Part shown: piece by piece, positions 8,394 to 17,498 of the stretch
Layout of the letters: each line of letters begins with the position of its first letter
Position numbering within the stretch: position 1 is the stretch's first letter
DNA from: Novosphingobium kaempferiae
GTDB taxonomy: Bacteria; Pseudomonadota; Alphaproteobacteria; Sphingomonadales; Sphingomonadaceae
DNA: 64,000 nucleotides
Assembly (NCBI RefSeq): GCF_021227995.1
Contig: NZ_CP089301.1
Location: 992,001-1,056,000 of the forward strand
Reading direction: 5' to 3'
The notes under the pieces: model-generated
What the model was told of the DNA's origin: nothing
The model's input: only the letters and a program-made list of their open reading frames with translations
Databases searched by the model: none
Made by a program: the position numbers and the translations under genes

Positions 8394-9179
8394 ATGCGCA
8401 TCGCAGTCCGAGCACGGCTTCTGGCGCTGATTTTGATAGCGCTAACGACATTTGCCGGCCTCGCGAGTCCCGCCGAGGCGCGGCGCAAGGGGCCGGGCAC
8501 GGTTCTCATCGTCACGCACACCACCGGCTTCCGCCATGCATCGATCGAGCCTGCCGCCGCCGCCATCGCCGCCATGGCGAAGGAGGCGGGCATGTTGGTC
8601 GAGACGACCGACGCGCCCGAACGGTTCGACCGGCCGCTCGACAATGTGCGCGTGATCGCGCTGGTCAGCACCACCACGCGGCGCAACCAGCCCGAAACCG
8701 AATGGCTGACAGGCGCGCGGCGAACCGCGTTCCAGAGCTTCATGCGACGCGGCGGGGGCGTTCTGGCGATCCACGGCGCAGCCGACTCGCACTATGGCTG
8801 GGACTGGTACGGACGGATGATCGGCGCGCGCTTCGCCCGCCATCCCAAGGGCACGCCGACCGGCACGCTGCGGCGCTCGCCAACCTCGCACCCGGCCATC
8901 GATGGGCTGCCCACGGAGTTCACGCTCACCGACGAATGGTACTGGCTCGCCGACGTCGATCCGACGCTCAAGCCGCTCCTGACCCTGTCCCCCACCTCGA
9001 TCGGCGAGCCAGACACCGGGTTGCAGCCGATCGCGTGGGCGCACGCCTTCGAGGGCGGGCGGGTGTTCTACACCGCGCTCGGCCATCCTCCCGAAGCCTG
9101 GCAGGATCCCGTGGTCCTGAACCACGTTCGCGGCGGCCTGCTATGGGCCGCCGGAATCGCCGGGAAAGGCAGGCGTTAG
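8394..9179 (+). CDS. secreted ThuA-like domain protein
   Basis: A 261-residue exported protein. The signal peptide (MRIAVRARLLALILIALTTF..., cleaved near AEA|RRK) is followed by one ThuA-like domain (about 35-255). The domain shows VLIVTHTTGFRH, a glutamine-amidotransferase-like fold motif GGGVLAIHGAADSHYGWDWYG, and TDEWYWLADV. GGGGAGAG precedes ATG 8394. ThuA domains occur in trehalose and other sugar-utilisation loci, and related secreted forms accompany plant-glycan degradation genes; some relatives are involved in keto-sugar or heme-associated chemistry, so no reaction is assigned. The His and Tyr/Trp residues of the HGAADSHYGW segment are the family signature. It may belong to the neighbouring carbohydrate locus, but no GTATAC operator is visible before it. 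Confidence 0.8.
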   Translation: MRIAVRARLLALILIALTTFAGLASPAEARRKGPGTVLIVTHTTGFRHASIEPAAAAIAAMAKEAGMLVETTDAPERFDRPLDNVRVIALVSTTTRRNQPETEWLTGARRTAFQSFMRRGGGVLAIHGAADSHYGWDWYGRMIGARFARHPKGTPTGTLRRSPTSHPAIDGLPTEFTLTDEWYWLADVDPTLKPLLTLSPTSIGEPDTGLQPIAWAHAFEGGRVFYTALGHPPEAWQDPVVLNHVRGGLLWAAGIAGKGRR

Positions 9180-9471
9180 GGCTAAGTCAGATTGCGGGGG
9201 ATCGTCCGGGCCTGACCGGAGCGGGAGCCGCCCGCCACGGGCCGGTCCGCGACCGCACGATGGGCACGGAACAGCAGTCACACAGCGCGTGATATCCATC
9301 GCCGTTGTCGCGCGCGATCGACACGGCGGACGGCCTGTGCCGCCCAATCATGCATAAGATCGACATGACCACGATCATACATGATGTGGCGGCTCAGGTC
9401 ATCTGCCTGACAGGGCAATCCACCGAAATCTTTGCGGCGATCATGCAATGCCGTTGTGCAACGGCGCGTTT

Positions 9472-10134
9472 CTACTTTCGGCGCAAGAGCTTGAAAGCGC
9501 CCGGTTTCAGCGCCCGATCAGTAAAACGCGCCGTGCGGACTGCTCCATGAAAGTAGTTGACGCGATTATAGCGCACGCCGACCGATGCATTTCCCGGCAT
9601 CTGCGGTGAGAAATTCTCAAGCGTCGCCTCGCATTCGAGGACGCCGTCCACGTAGCTGCGATAAGTCTTGCCGTCGAAGGTCTGGGCGACGTGATACCAG
9701 CGGCCCACCGGATGAAGCTTCTTCGGGTCGATCAGCACCTGCGAATAGCCCTTCCCCTTCACGAAGCTGTCGAGATACCACGAATCGCCGACCACGCGGA
9801 TCTCGAACAGCATCCGCGTCTGGTTCGCCGGATCGTCGGAGGCGAGGTGCAGCCAGCGCTGCTCGAACGCGCCACCGTCGGGCCGGAACGTCGCCTCCAC
9901 GGTGAACTGCGCCGCACCCGCCAGTGGATGGCGGCCAAGGTAGAGGGCATCGTCCACCCCGTCGAACACCACGGCCTTGCCGACCGTGCTGTCCTCCACC
10001 TTGGGATCGCCGACCACCTGCGGGCGCAGCTTGCCGATGCTCTGCAGGTTGTCGAAGGTCCACGTCACCTGACGCGCCAGCGCCGGGGCTGGCGACAGGA
10101 CCAGCGCGAGAAGCAGGGCTACGCGCAGGCTCAT
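9472..10134 (-). CDS. secreted LamG/concanavalin-A-fold protein
   Basis: A 220-residue exported protein. After a signal peptide (MSLRVALLLALVLSPAPALA) a single LamG-type jelly-roll domain covers nearly the whole chain: GKAVVFDGVDDALYLGRHP, FTVEATFRPDGG, WYHVAQTFDGKTYRSYVDGVLE. Such domains bind, and sometimes cleave, polysaccharides. No catalytic signature is evident, so a carbohydrate-binding or accessory role is the safest reading. Its ATG overlaps the stop of the upstream 1,283-residue gene (TGA/ATG overlap at 10131-10134), so the two are translationally coupled and probably act on the same substrate. That upstream protein also contains a LamG domain. Confidence 0.8.
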   Translation of the reverse strand: MSLRVALLLALVLSPAPALARQVTWTFDNLQSIGKLRPQVVGDPKVEDSTVGKAVVFDGVDDALYLGRHPLAGAAQFTVEATFRPDGGAFEQRWLHLASDDPANQTRMLFEIRVVGDSWYLDSFVKGKGYSQVLIDPKKLHPVGRWYHVAQTFDGKTYRSYVDGVLECEATLENFSPQMPGNASVGVRYNRVNYFHGAVRTARFTDRALKPGAFKLLRRK

Positions 10135-13100
10135 CGACCGCCCTCCCCGCCAAGCACGACCAGGTTGTTGCGCTGCGTCACTTCCGGCACGCCCGCCGAT
10201 ACCCGCACATGCAGTACGGACGGCGCGCCCTTCGGCACGGTGAGCGAGACCTGAGCAGTACGCGGCGACAGATCGCGCGGCGCGGCGAGCGCGGTGACCG
10301 GGACCGTCGAGAGCACCTTGCCCTCCGGCGTCTCCAGCGTCACCGTTCCGGCGGGCGCATCGACCGAGCCGAGGCTGTGGACCGTCACGCCGATGCGGTT
10401 GCCCTTGCGGGTCACGTCGTCGGGTCCGATGCCGAGATCGGGGCGATGCTCGGGCTGGGTGGCGGCCTTGTCGCGCAGGCGGAAGGTCAGGACAGTTGTG
10501 GTGCCCGGTGCGAAAGCAACGGGCAGCGCCGCGCCCCGTTCAAGCTCCACAAGGCGCGTCTCGGTGCCGTTCTGTGCCGTGTCTCCACCGTCCGGGGCGA
10601 TGCCTTGCGTCATCTCCCAGGTGCCGGCGGTGACGTTCCATGTCCCCATCTCGGCGCGCTGTTCGGTGGCTGTGGTGTTGTAGGCGACGACGGTGAAGCG
10701 CTCCGGCGTCGCATCGCGCACCAGCAGCGCGACCTTCACCGCCGCCTCGGGATCGGCGAAGCGCCAGCTCACCGCGTTGCCCGGATAAGTCTGGTTGCGC
10801 TTGAGCGCGATGCCGCCGAGCCGCTCGCGCTGGAGCAGTTCGTTGGGCGCATCCACGCGGTCGCTCCACCAATGGCCCTCGGTGTACATGTACATGTGCT
10901 GGGCCTTGTCGGCGATGCCCGCCGCGTTCAGCGCCTCCAGCCACGACCGGTCGCCGGTCGCGTTCCATGCCTCGAACCGGGCGAAGTCGTTGCCGCCCGC
11001 CGCCGCCTTGAGCACCGCGTCGCGCCACGCGCTGCGCTTGTCGAGCACGGTGATGGCGTTCTCGTTGATCTCCGTCAGCGGCGCGAAGTTGCTCTTGCCG
11101 AGGCGGCCGAGCACCGGGCGCAGGTACTTGTCGTCGCCGGTGAAGCGCCATGCCGCCCAGGCCGACTGCATCGGCAGCGAAGCCCCGCCGCCGTCGCCCG
11201 CGCGCTCGGTGTCGTGGTCGAAGCTGATGTCGTTGGGGAAGGTCCAGAGCCCGTCCGCGCCCTGCTTGCCGTGCGCCAGCAGCCCGTCGATCAGCCCCGT
11301 GACCATGCCGCGCGCGGTCGGGTCGGCGTTGAACACGCCCAGCAGGACCGGGGTGTGCATGATGACGAAACCATAGGGTTTCTGCCACGCCCATGGCTCG
11401 TCGCGGTAGATCTTGCTGCCGCCGTACCAGCTTGAGGAGATGTGCATGTGCCCGGCGGGATTGACGCGGATCACGTCCTTCAGGCCGCGCACCGTCGCCA
11501 TCATCCGCTCGACCGCCTTGGGCTCGCCCCAGTTGAGGTAGAGCCGCTCGGCGTCGGAATTGATGCCTTCCTCGTAGACGTGGAGTTCGTCGGTGCTGAT
11601 GAAGCTCAGCCCGTTGACGATCATCCCGTTTTTGTAGACCGCATCCGACAGTGCCTTCAGCGAGGCGTTGATCTTGTCCGGATCGACGCCCATGAGCGCA
11701 AGGCCCGGCCACTGCTGCGTGAGGTCGGTATCGTCCGAGATGCCGCCGCCGAAGTCGCCGTAAGGCACCTGCCGCTTGTCGATCCACCAGTTCACGAACT
11801 CGCGCGTCAGCTTGAGGTCTTCGAGCTGGCGGAAGGCCCAGAGCGGCACGCCCGCAGGTGCCTCGGGCTGGACGAATGGCGGCAGCTGGTCCTGCGAATA
11901 GCCGATGTCCGCCCAGTAGCGCCGCGCCTCCAGATTGTCCGGATCGACGCGCAGGAGGTCGGTGATGTCGCCGTAGAGGCGGCGGTAGAGCCCCGCGCGC
12001 TTGGAGGCGGTGTGCTCTTCCACCAGGAAGGCCCAGTTGTCCTTCACCTGGTTGAAGCGGTCCGCGACATGCTCCGCCATGGCCGCCTTGCGGTCCTTGA
12101 AGACCATCCGCACCTTCATCCCGTCGAGCGAGGTCGCGCCGAAATCGGGCGCGGCGGAGGCGACGGTGAGGTAGAGGCTGTCGGCGGTCAGGATGCGGTC
12201 GCGCAGGTCGAGCCAGAGCGTGCGCGGCTGTCCGGGACGGACCGAGACCTGCACGTCGATCATGTCCCGTTCCGGCCAGATCGGATCCTTGATGCGGATG
12301 TCGAGCGGGATCAGCCCCTTCGCATCGGGCTTCGCATCGATGGCGGGCAGGTCGATCGCCACGCCGTCGAGCCCGTCATGCACGTTCTCCCAGCCGTAGT
12401 TCCATGCGCGCGCCAGCGGGCGGTCCGCCGGGGCATCGCCGAAGTTCGACGGGAGCAGGACGTGGACCAGCGGCAGGTCGTCGGCGCTGCGGGCGGCGGT
12501 GCCCGATGCGCCCGCGCTGCCCGCGCCGACCGCCGCCTTCACCCCGCTCGTCGGCAGCGCGACCACGGTGGCGCGCTCGTGCGCGGGATAGCGCCCGGCG
12601 ATGAAGCGGTTGAGCCGGTCCAGCGCGCCGAGGTCGGAAGCGGCCTTGGCGTTCACGGTGTAGCTGAGCTGGAAGGTTCCGGCGGGCACCTCGCCCGGAT
12701 GCATGTCGTAGGCCCAGATCTCCTGGATCGGCTGTTCCTGCATCACGTTGGTGAAGCGCAGCACGCCGCCGGTCTTGACCGCCGTATCGGTGGCGGAGCG
12801 CACCACGCCCTTCCGCCGCGTCGCCAGCCTGCTCCATGACGCCTTGCCGTCCGGCGACCATTCCAGCGCGCCATAGGCCGCGCCGCGAATCTCCACCCGG
12901 TTGAAGGCGGCACCCTGCGGCAGCGTCAGTTCGTAGGTCTTGCCGCCCTCGACATAGACGTTCCAGTCCGGGAGCTGGAAATAGTCGTCACGCCCCGGCA
13001 GGCGGGAGCGGTTGTAGACGCCGGGCCAGGTCGTCTCGGCGATGCCGTCGATGCCCTTCCACATCCATTCCTTGAGATCCTTGGCGTCGGCGAATTCCAC

Positions 13101-13982
13101 CTTGCGCACCACGGTGGTCGCCTCCGCCAGCGCGGGCGGGGCCGCCGTGTCCCAGCCGAAGCGGTGGAGCCACGCAGCGCGTATGTCGGCGGCGGGCGGC
13201 GCCGGAGGAGCCGCCGGTTCCTGCCGCGCCGCAAGCCGGGCGACGTTGCCCTCGTCCAGCATGCGGTCGTAGACGCGGATATCGTCGAGGTCGGAGCCGC
13301 GCATGAAGTTGTAGCGGCTCTGCACCTGATGCGGCGCGATCACGCGGCCCGCCAGTCCGAACTGGTCGAGTTCCATGTCGAGGTCCGCCGCCTGCTGCTT
13401 CGCGGCGACCTGCTTGCCGTCCCAGAACAGCCGCACGCCCTGCGCCTCGTCCCAGCCGAAGGCGACGTGGTGCCATGCCTCGGGCGTCGGCGGGGTCGGG
13501 ATAGTCCAGCTCACGCGCACGCGCGAAAGGTTGGCGTCGGTCACGAAGGCGTCGAAGCCGTGGCCGTTCCAGTCAATGCGCAGGAATGCCATGTCCCAGC
13601 TGGTATGGTCGCCCGCGCTGGCGCGGAAGATCACGAAGGGCGCTTCGCCCACCGGCGTGTGGCTGCGCCAGAAGAACGAGAGCGTGCCGCGCTGCGCCAG
13701 CATGTTGCCCGGCGCTTCCCACGCGACGTAGCCGCCGTCGGTCCAGCGCCCCGCGCCCTCGACCGCGCCGTCGGGCACGATCGAGACATCGCTCTTGAAG
13801 TTGGGCACCGCCGCCCCGCCGGAGACGGTGGCGTCGAACCCGTCGTCCAGCGGCGCGCGGAACAGCAGCCCTTCGGCATCCTGCGCCTGCGCGCCGGGCA
13901 CCGCGACGCAGAGGCCGGCCACGGCCAGAGCGAGGGTAGAACAGGCCCGATTAGCCACGAAACGCCGAAAGGTATGCAACAC
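10131..13982 (-). CDS. large secreted LamG plus helical-barrel protein, putative glycoside hydrolase
   Basis: A 1,283-residue exported protein. Parts, in order: signal peptide (to about residue 33, AQA|QDAEG); an N-terminal LamG domain (about 35-255, with GRWTDGGYVAWEAPG, EAWHHVAFGWDEAQGVRLFWDGK, DLDDIRVYDRMLDEG); a beta-sandwich, discoidin-like middle region (about 300-460); a second sandwich (about 500-640); and a helical region (about 650-1100). The helical region has repeated acidic and aromatic motifs (YGDFGGGISDDTDLTQQWPG, DELHVYEEGINSDAERLYLNWGEP, WTFPNDISFDHDTERAGDGG) typical of (alpha/alpha)6 barrels of glycoside hydrolases. A C-terminal sandwich (about 1110-1275) ends the chain. I do not recognise a numbered family. 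It heads the last part of the dehydrogenase-dipeptidase-LamG operon, so its substrate is likely the same glycoprotein glycan. Confidence 0.7.
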   Translation of the reverse strand: MLHTFRRFVANRACSTLALAVAGLCVAVPGAQAQDAEGLLFRAPLDDGFDATVSGGAAVPNFKSDVSIVPDGAVEGAGRWTDGGYVAWEAPGNMLAQRGTLSFFWRSHTPVGEAPFVIFRASAGDHTSWDMAFLRIDWNGHGFDAFVTDANLSRVRVSWTIPTPPTPEAWHHVAFGWDEAQGVRLFWDGKQVAAKQQAADLDMELDQFGLAGRVIAPHQVQSRYNFMRGSDLDDIRVYDRMLDEGNVARLAARQEPAAPPAPPAADIRAAWLHRFGWDTAAPPALAEATTVVRKVEFADAKDLKEWMWKGIDGIAETTWPGVYNRSRLPGRDDYFQLPDWNVYVEGGKTYELTLPQGAAFNRVEIRGAAYGALEWSPDGKASWSRLATRRKGVVRSATDTAVKTGGVLRFTNVMQEQPIQEIWAYDMHPGEVPAGTFQLSYTVNAKAASDLGALDRLNRFIAGRYPAHERATVVALPTSGVKAAVGAGSAGASGTAARSADDLPLVHVLLPSNFGDAPADRPLARAWNYGWENVHDGLDGVAIDLPAIDAKPDAKGLIPLDIRIKDPIWPERDMIDVQVSVRPGQPRTLWLDLRDRILTADSLYLTVASAAPDFGATSLDGMKVRMVFKDRKAAMAEHVADRFNQVKDNWAFLVEEHTASKRAGLYRRLYGDITDLLRVDPDNLEARRYWADIGYSQDQLPPFVQPEAPAGVPLWAFRQLEDLKLTREFVNWWIDKRQVPYGDFGGGISDDTDLTQQWPGLALMGVDPDKINASLKALSDAVYKNGMIVNGLSFISTDELHVYEEGINSDAERLYLNWGEPKAVERMMATVRGLKDVIRVNPAGHMHISSSWYGGSKIYRDEPWAWQKPYGFVIMHTPVLLGVFNADPTARGMVTGLIDGLLAHGKQGADGLWTFPNDISFDHDTERAGDGGGASLPMQSAWAAWRFTGDDKYLRPVLGRLGKSNFAPLTEINENAITVLDKRSAWRDAVLKAAAGGNDFARFEAWNATGDRSWLEALNAAGIADKAQHMYMYTEGHWWSDRVDAPNELLQRERLGGIALKRNQTYPGNAVSWRFADPEAAVKVALLVRDATPERFTVVAYNTTATEQRAEMGTWNVTAGTWEMTQGIAPDGGDTAQNGTETRLVELERGAALPVAFAPGTTTVLTFRLRDKAATQPEHRPDLGIGPDDVTRKGNRIGVTVHSLGSVDAPAGTVTLETPEGKVLSTVPVTALAAPRDLSPRTAQVSLTVPKGAPSVLHVRVSAGVPEVTQRNNLVVLGGEGGR

Positions 13983-14101
13983 GCGGATGTCTCTCCCATG
14001 CGGGATCGGACCGGCAGCCCTTCCCGTTCGCCTTTGGAAGACCGCGTTATGACACCGGTATCATTCGCATTTCAACCCTCTGATCGCGCTTTCTGTCGCG
14101 A

Positions 14102-15301
14102 TCAGGCGAATGGGCGGTCGATCGCCACCTGCGGCTCGGTGAACCAGCGCGCTCCGGTTTCGGTCACATACATGTGATCCTCCAGCCGGACGCCGAAGCG
14201 GCCGGGGACGACGATCATCGGCTCGTTCGAGAAGCACATTCCCGGCTCCAGCGGCGTGCGGTCGCCGCGCACGAGGTAGGCCGGTTCGTGGATCGACAGG
14301 CCGATGCCGTGGCCGGTGCGGTGCGGCAGGCCGGGGAGCGCGTAGTCGGGGCCGAGGCCCGCCTTCGCCAGCACCACCCGCGCGGCGGCGTCCACGGATT
14401 CGCAGGGTTCGCCGGGACGCACCGCGTCGAAGGCGGCCTGCTGCGCTTCCTTCTCGACGGCCCAGATGTCGCGGATGTCCTGCGCGACGTCGCCGAAGGC
14501 ATACGTGCGGGTGATGTCGGAGTGGTAGCCCTGCACCGTGCAGCCGGTGTCGATGAGGACAAGCTGCCCCTCTTCCAGCGCGCGGTCGCCGGGAAGGCCA
14601 TGGGGGAAGGCGGTCGCCTGCCCGAACTGGACGATGCAGAAGCTCGATCCGCTGGCGCCGAGGCGGCGGTGCGCGGCGTCGATGAAGTGGACGACCTCGC
14701 TCTGGCGGATGCCGGGGCGCAGGATGCGCGCGGCGGCGCGGTGGACTTCCAGCGTCATCGACTTGGCCTGCTGCATCAGCGCCAGTTCCGCCGCCGACTT
14801 GACCATGCGGCACTGCTTGATGACCGGCATCGCGTCCACCAGCCGCGCCGAAGCGCCGCTGCGGATGCGCTCGGCGAAGTGGAACGGCAGTTCCGGGTCG
14901 ATCGCGAGCGTCTTCGCGCCGATTTCCGCCAGCGCGTCAAGCACCAGCGCGACGGGATCCTCGTCCTCCTGCCACGACCGGATCTCGACCGGCACGGCAA
15001 GGTCGGCCTCCAGCGTGCCGATCTCGAAATGCGGGCAGATCATGATCGGCTTGCGGCCGGGCGCGAGCAGCATCGAGACGAGGCGCTCGGTCTGGCCCCA
15101 GGGCAGCCCGGTGAAGTAGCGCAGCGACGCCCCGGCATCGACCAGCAGCGCATCCGCACCGAGATCATCGGTCAGCGCGAGCGCCCGGTCCATGCGCGCC
15201 TCGCGCTCGGTCGCCGTGATGCCCAGGGCAGGGGCGATGGCGCGGTCGGCCCATGCCGAGAGGCCGGCCAGTTCGGTTTCTGCGGTCGATCCGCCGATCA
15301 T
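14102..15301 (-). CDS. M24 family Xaa-Pro dipeptidase
   Basis: Cytoplasmic metallopeptidase, 399 residues, without a signal peptide. An N-terminal creatinase-like domain (about 1-165) precedes the pita-bread catalytic domain (about 170-399). All five M24 metal ligands are visible in order: Asp in VLIDTGC, Asp in YHSDITR, His in GHGIGLS, Glu in FSNEPM and Glu in RLEDHMY. It cleaves dipeptides with Pro, and by inference 4-hydroxyproline, at the second position. This would release the free imino acid used by the neighbouring dehydrogenase gene, whose stop lies only 13 bases upstream. AAGGA precedes ATG 15301. Prolidase-type or general X-Pro dipeptidase activity cannot be separated by sequence alone. 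Confidence 0.88.
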   Translation of the reverse strand: MIGGSTAETELAGLSAWADRAIAPALGITATEREARMDRALALTDDLGADALLVDAGASLRYFTGLPWGQTERLVSMLLAPGRKPIMICPHFEIGTLEADLAVPVEIRSWQEDEDPVALVLDALAEIGAKTLAIDPELPFHFAERIRSGASARLVDAMPVIKQCRMVKSAAELALMQQAKSMTLEVHRAAARILRPGIRQSEVVHFIDAAHRRLGASGSSFCIVQFGQATAFPHGLPGDRALEEGQLVLIDTGCTVQGYHSDITRTYAFGDVAQDIRDIWAVEKEAQQAAFDAVRPGEPCESVDAAARVVLAKAGLGPDYALPGLPHRTGHGIGLSIHEPAYLVRGDRTPLEPGMCFSNEPMIVVPGRFGVRLEDHMYVTETGARWFTEPQVAIDRPFA

Positions 15302-15314
15302 GTCAGTCTTGTCC

Positions 15315-16535
15315 TTATGCGAAACGGGCGAGGTCGAAGGCGGCGAGTGGGAGCGCAGGCTCCTCCCCCGCCATCATCGAGGCCACCAGCCGGGCCGTTA
15401 CCGGCGCCAGCGTGAGGCCGAGGTGCTGATGCCCGAAGGCATAGAAGAGATTGGCCGCCTTCGTCGAGCGGCCGATGGCGGGCAGGTAGTCCGGCAGGGT
15501 CGGGCGGCAGCCCATCCAGCGGCGGAACGGACCGGAGATCGGCAGGCCCAATTCGGCGACGTGCCGCTCCAGCCGCTCCCACTTGCGCGGGTCGGCGGGC
15601 GCGTCGGGATGGCCGAGTTCGACGAAGCTGGCGGCCTGCACGGTGTCGCGATAGCGGGTGACGATCATCGAGCGCTCCTCGAACACCACCGGCGGCAGGT
15701 CGGCAGGCCAGTTACGCGCATCGGCACGGATGTGGTAGCCGCGCTCGGCGATCATCGGTACCTCGTGGCCGAGCGCCTCCATCAGCGCGCGCGACCGCAC
15801 GCCCGCGCAGACCAGAACGCGATCGGTATCGAGGCCCGCGATGCACGCGCGTCCATCGACGAGGCTGATCTCGGCCCTAGCCTCCATGATCGTGCCGCCG
15901 CCCGCGATGAAGGCGCGGCGCAGCGCTTCGCGCAACTCGCCAAGGTCGGCAATCTGCGCCGTCCCCGAAAAACGCACCGCGCCCGCGACGGGCTCGCGGC
16001 ACAGGTCGGAAAGACGCGCGGTGTCCTCGGCGGTGGCGGGATGGACCTGCGCCTTGCCGGTCTCGGCAGACTCCCACGCCGCGCGGCCTGCCTGTGCCGC
16101 CTTGCCGTCCTGCCACAGCACGAAGTGGCCGTGATCGCGCAGCAGGTCCGGCACACCGATACGCTCGACCAGCGCCGACCACGCGGGGAGCGCGCCCGCC
16201 ATCAGCGGCGTCATCGCGGCGCACCCGGCCCGGAAGCGTGCCGGTCGCGACGCCGCCAGCAGCCTCAGGCCGAAAGGCATCCACTGCGCCATCGCACCGG
16301 GCGGAAAGGCCAGCGCCCCGCCGCGCATGAACAGCCGCTTGGGCAGGGTGCGCACCATGTCCATGGAGGCCAGCGGCTCGACCTGCTCGACCGCGATGTG
16401 CCCGGCGTTGCCCCATGACGCGGCCTGCGCGTCCCGGTCGTCGTCGACCAGCGTGACGCGATGCCCCGCCTCCAGCAGTTCCAGCCCCGCGCACAGGCCG
16501 ACGACCCCGCCGCCGACGATACCGATCACCCCCAC
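15315..16535 (-). CDS. FAD-dependent D-amino acid (D-hydroxyproline) dehydrogenase
   Basis: A 406-residue flavoprotein of the DadA family. It starts at GTG 16535 behind GGAG, and the first residues are the Rossmann motif GIVGGGVVGLCAGLELLEAG, followed by a glutamate/aspartate-ended strand (VTLVDDDRDA). The C-terminal half has the substrate-domain motifs RGYHIRA, WMGCRPTLPDYLPAIGRS and FYAFGHQHLGLTLAP that are typical of D-amino-acid dehydrogenases. In hydroxyproline catabolism this enzyme oxidises cis-4-hydroxy-D-proline to pyrroline-4-hydroxy-2-carboxylate. That specific role is inferred from the epimerase and deaminase encoded in the same locus; generic D-amino acid oxidation is the alternative. 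A GTATAC-centred operator lies about 30 bases upstream of its start. Confidence 0.85.
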   Translation of the reverse strand: MGVIGIVGGGVVGLCAGLELLEAGHRVTLVDDDRDAQAASWGNAGHIAVEQVEPLASMDMVRTLPKRLFMRGGALAFPPGAMAQWMPFGLRLLAASRPARFRAGCAAMTPLMAGALPAWSALVERIGVPDLLRDHGHFVLWQDGKAAQAGRAAWESAETGKAQVHPATAEDTARLSDLCREPVAGAVRFSGTAQIADLGELREALRRAFIAGGGTIMEARAEISLVDGRACIAGLDTDRVLVCAGVRSRALMEALGHEVPMIAERGYHIRADARNWPADLPPVVFEERSMIVTRYRDTVQAASFVELGHPDAPADPRKWERLERHVAELGLPISGPFRRWMGCRPTLPDYLPAIGRSTKAANLFYAFGHQHLGLTLAPVTARLVASMMAGEEPALPLAAFDLARFA

Positions 16536-16560
16536 GAAAACTCCGTTGCAATAGTCAGAC

Positions 16561-16578
16561 TATACCGTATACCATATA
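16561..16578. promoter_or_regulatory. GntR-type operator before dehydrogenase operon
   Basis: TATACCGTATACCATATA is an imperfect palindrome centred between 16569 and 16570 (core GTATAC 16567-16572; outer TATA arms match). It lies about 26 bases upstream of the GTG of the dehydrogenase gene, where a repressor would block transcription of the dehydrogenase-dipeptidase-LamG operon. It shares its core with the sites at 16755, 20646, 31412 and 37384. Confidence 0.65.
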
Positions 16579-16718
16579 ACAAATGACGCCCGATCGCACA
16601 AGGCCATCCATACCGCGCATGTCGTCCGCTCTGCTCTATCCCGGTTGCGTTCAGGCCCGCGCAGGTAGCGCTCTGGTGCGTCTAGGTTCAGTTCAGTCAC
16701 CCATCGGTGGACGCCGCA

Positions 16719-16742
16719 TTTCCGGCAGATTGCAGCCGGAAA
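16719..16742. repeat. inverted repeat in divergent regulatory region
   Basis: TTTCCGGC (16719-16726) and GCCGGAAA (16735-16742) form a perfect 8-base stem with an 8-base loop, 12 bases before the regulator-gene operator. It could be a leader hairpin or a second protein-binding site. No T-tract follows, so it is not a good terminator. Confidence 0.4.
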
Positions 16743-16754
16743 GCCGATCATCTA

Positions 16755-16764
16755 CCGTATACGG
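16755..16764. promoter_or_regulatory. GntR-type operator before regulator gene (autoregulation)
   Basis: CCGTATACGG is a perfect 10-base palindrome with the same GTATAC core as the other sites in the locus. It is about 55 bases upstream of the GTG start of the GntR-family gene, which fits autoregulation and control of the permease and alpha-galactosidase genes that follow. Confidence 0.65.
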
Positions 16765-16818
16765 CGTATGGGCCGCACGCCAGGGGGGCGCCGTCGGCAC
16801 CGGCATGGAGATACTTTG

Positions 16819-17475
16819 GTGACAATCGTCGTCCGCACGCTTGCCGAACGCATCTTCGACGTCATCCGAGAACGGATCGTCGAGGGCAAGCTCCCGGTCA
16901 TGGAACCGGTCCGGCAGGATGCCCTTGCCGCGGAACTCGGCGTCAGCAAGATCCCGCTGCGCGAGGCTCTGGCGCGGCTCGAACATGAGGGATTGCTGAC
17001 CAGCCAGGCCAATCGCGGCTGGTTCGTCCGCCCGATGTCGGAGGATCAGGCCGAGGAGATCTACCTCCTGCGCCTCGCCACCGAGCCCGCCGCCGCTGCC
17101 TACGCCTGCACCCACGCGGACGAGGCCGACAAGGACGCGGCCCGCAAGGCCTTCGAAATCCTTGACGCCGCCGCCAAGGGCAACCTCAACGACGTGGCCG
17201 TGCGCAACCGCGAATTCCACGTCGCGCTGGTGCGCCCCGGCAAGCGCCTGCTCACCACGCAGCTGGTGGAGCGCCTCGAAGTGCTGGCGGAACGCTACGT
17301 CATCGCGCACCTCCAGCCCGCCGGGCGAGGCGACCGGGCGCATAACGAGCACAGCGAACTGCTCGAAACCTGGCTCGCGGGAGACGCGGCCAAGGTGAAG
17401 GATCTTCTCACCGCGCACATCGCCAGCACGCTGGACGACCTGCGCGCCCATTTCACAGCCAGCCAGACCGGCTGA
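16819..17475 (+). CDS. GntR family regulator, FCD (FadR-type) subfamily
   Basis: Transcriptional regulator of about 218 residues. I place the start at GTG 16819 (or TTG 16816) because GGAG 16807-16810 is correctly spaced. A longer frame to ATG 16768 would add a low-complexity Arg-rich leader and would overlap the operator. The N-terminal winged helix (about 5-70) has ERIFDVIRERIVEGKLPVME, the recognition helix region GVSKIPLREALARLEHEGLL and the wing RGWFVRPMS. The C-terminal FCD domain (about 80-210) has RNREFHVAL and the HNEHSELLETWLAGD metal and ligand helix. It lies centrally in the hydroxyproline/glycan locus and is divergent from the dehydrogenase operon. The effector is probably hydroxyproline or a pathway intermediate (inference). 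Confidence 0.88.
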   Translation: MTIVVRTLAERIFDVIRERIVEGKLPVMEPVRQDALAAELGVSKIPLREALARLEHEGLLTSQANRGWFVRPMSEDQAEEIYLLRLATEPAAAAYACTHADEADKDAARKAFEILDAAAKGNLNDVAVRNREFHVALVRPGKRLLTTQLVERLEVLAERYVIAHLQPAGRGDRAHNEHSELLETWLAGDAAKVKDLLTAHIASTLDDLRAHFTASQTG

Positions 17476-17498
17476 TCCATAAAAGTTCAGGGGACCAC

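Noticed and set aside
9305..9550. An 81-codon plus-strand frame between the ThuA-like and LamG genes
   Set aside because: It overlaps the end of the LamG gene, has no ribosome site and no similarity that I recognise.
16768..16818. Longer start for the GntR regulator at ATG 16768
   Set aside because: The added residues are Arg/His/Gly-rich and the ATG lies next to the operator; GTG 16819 has a well-spaced GGAG.
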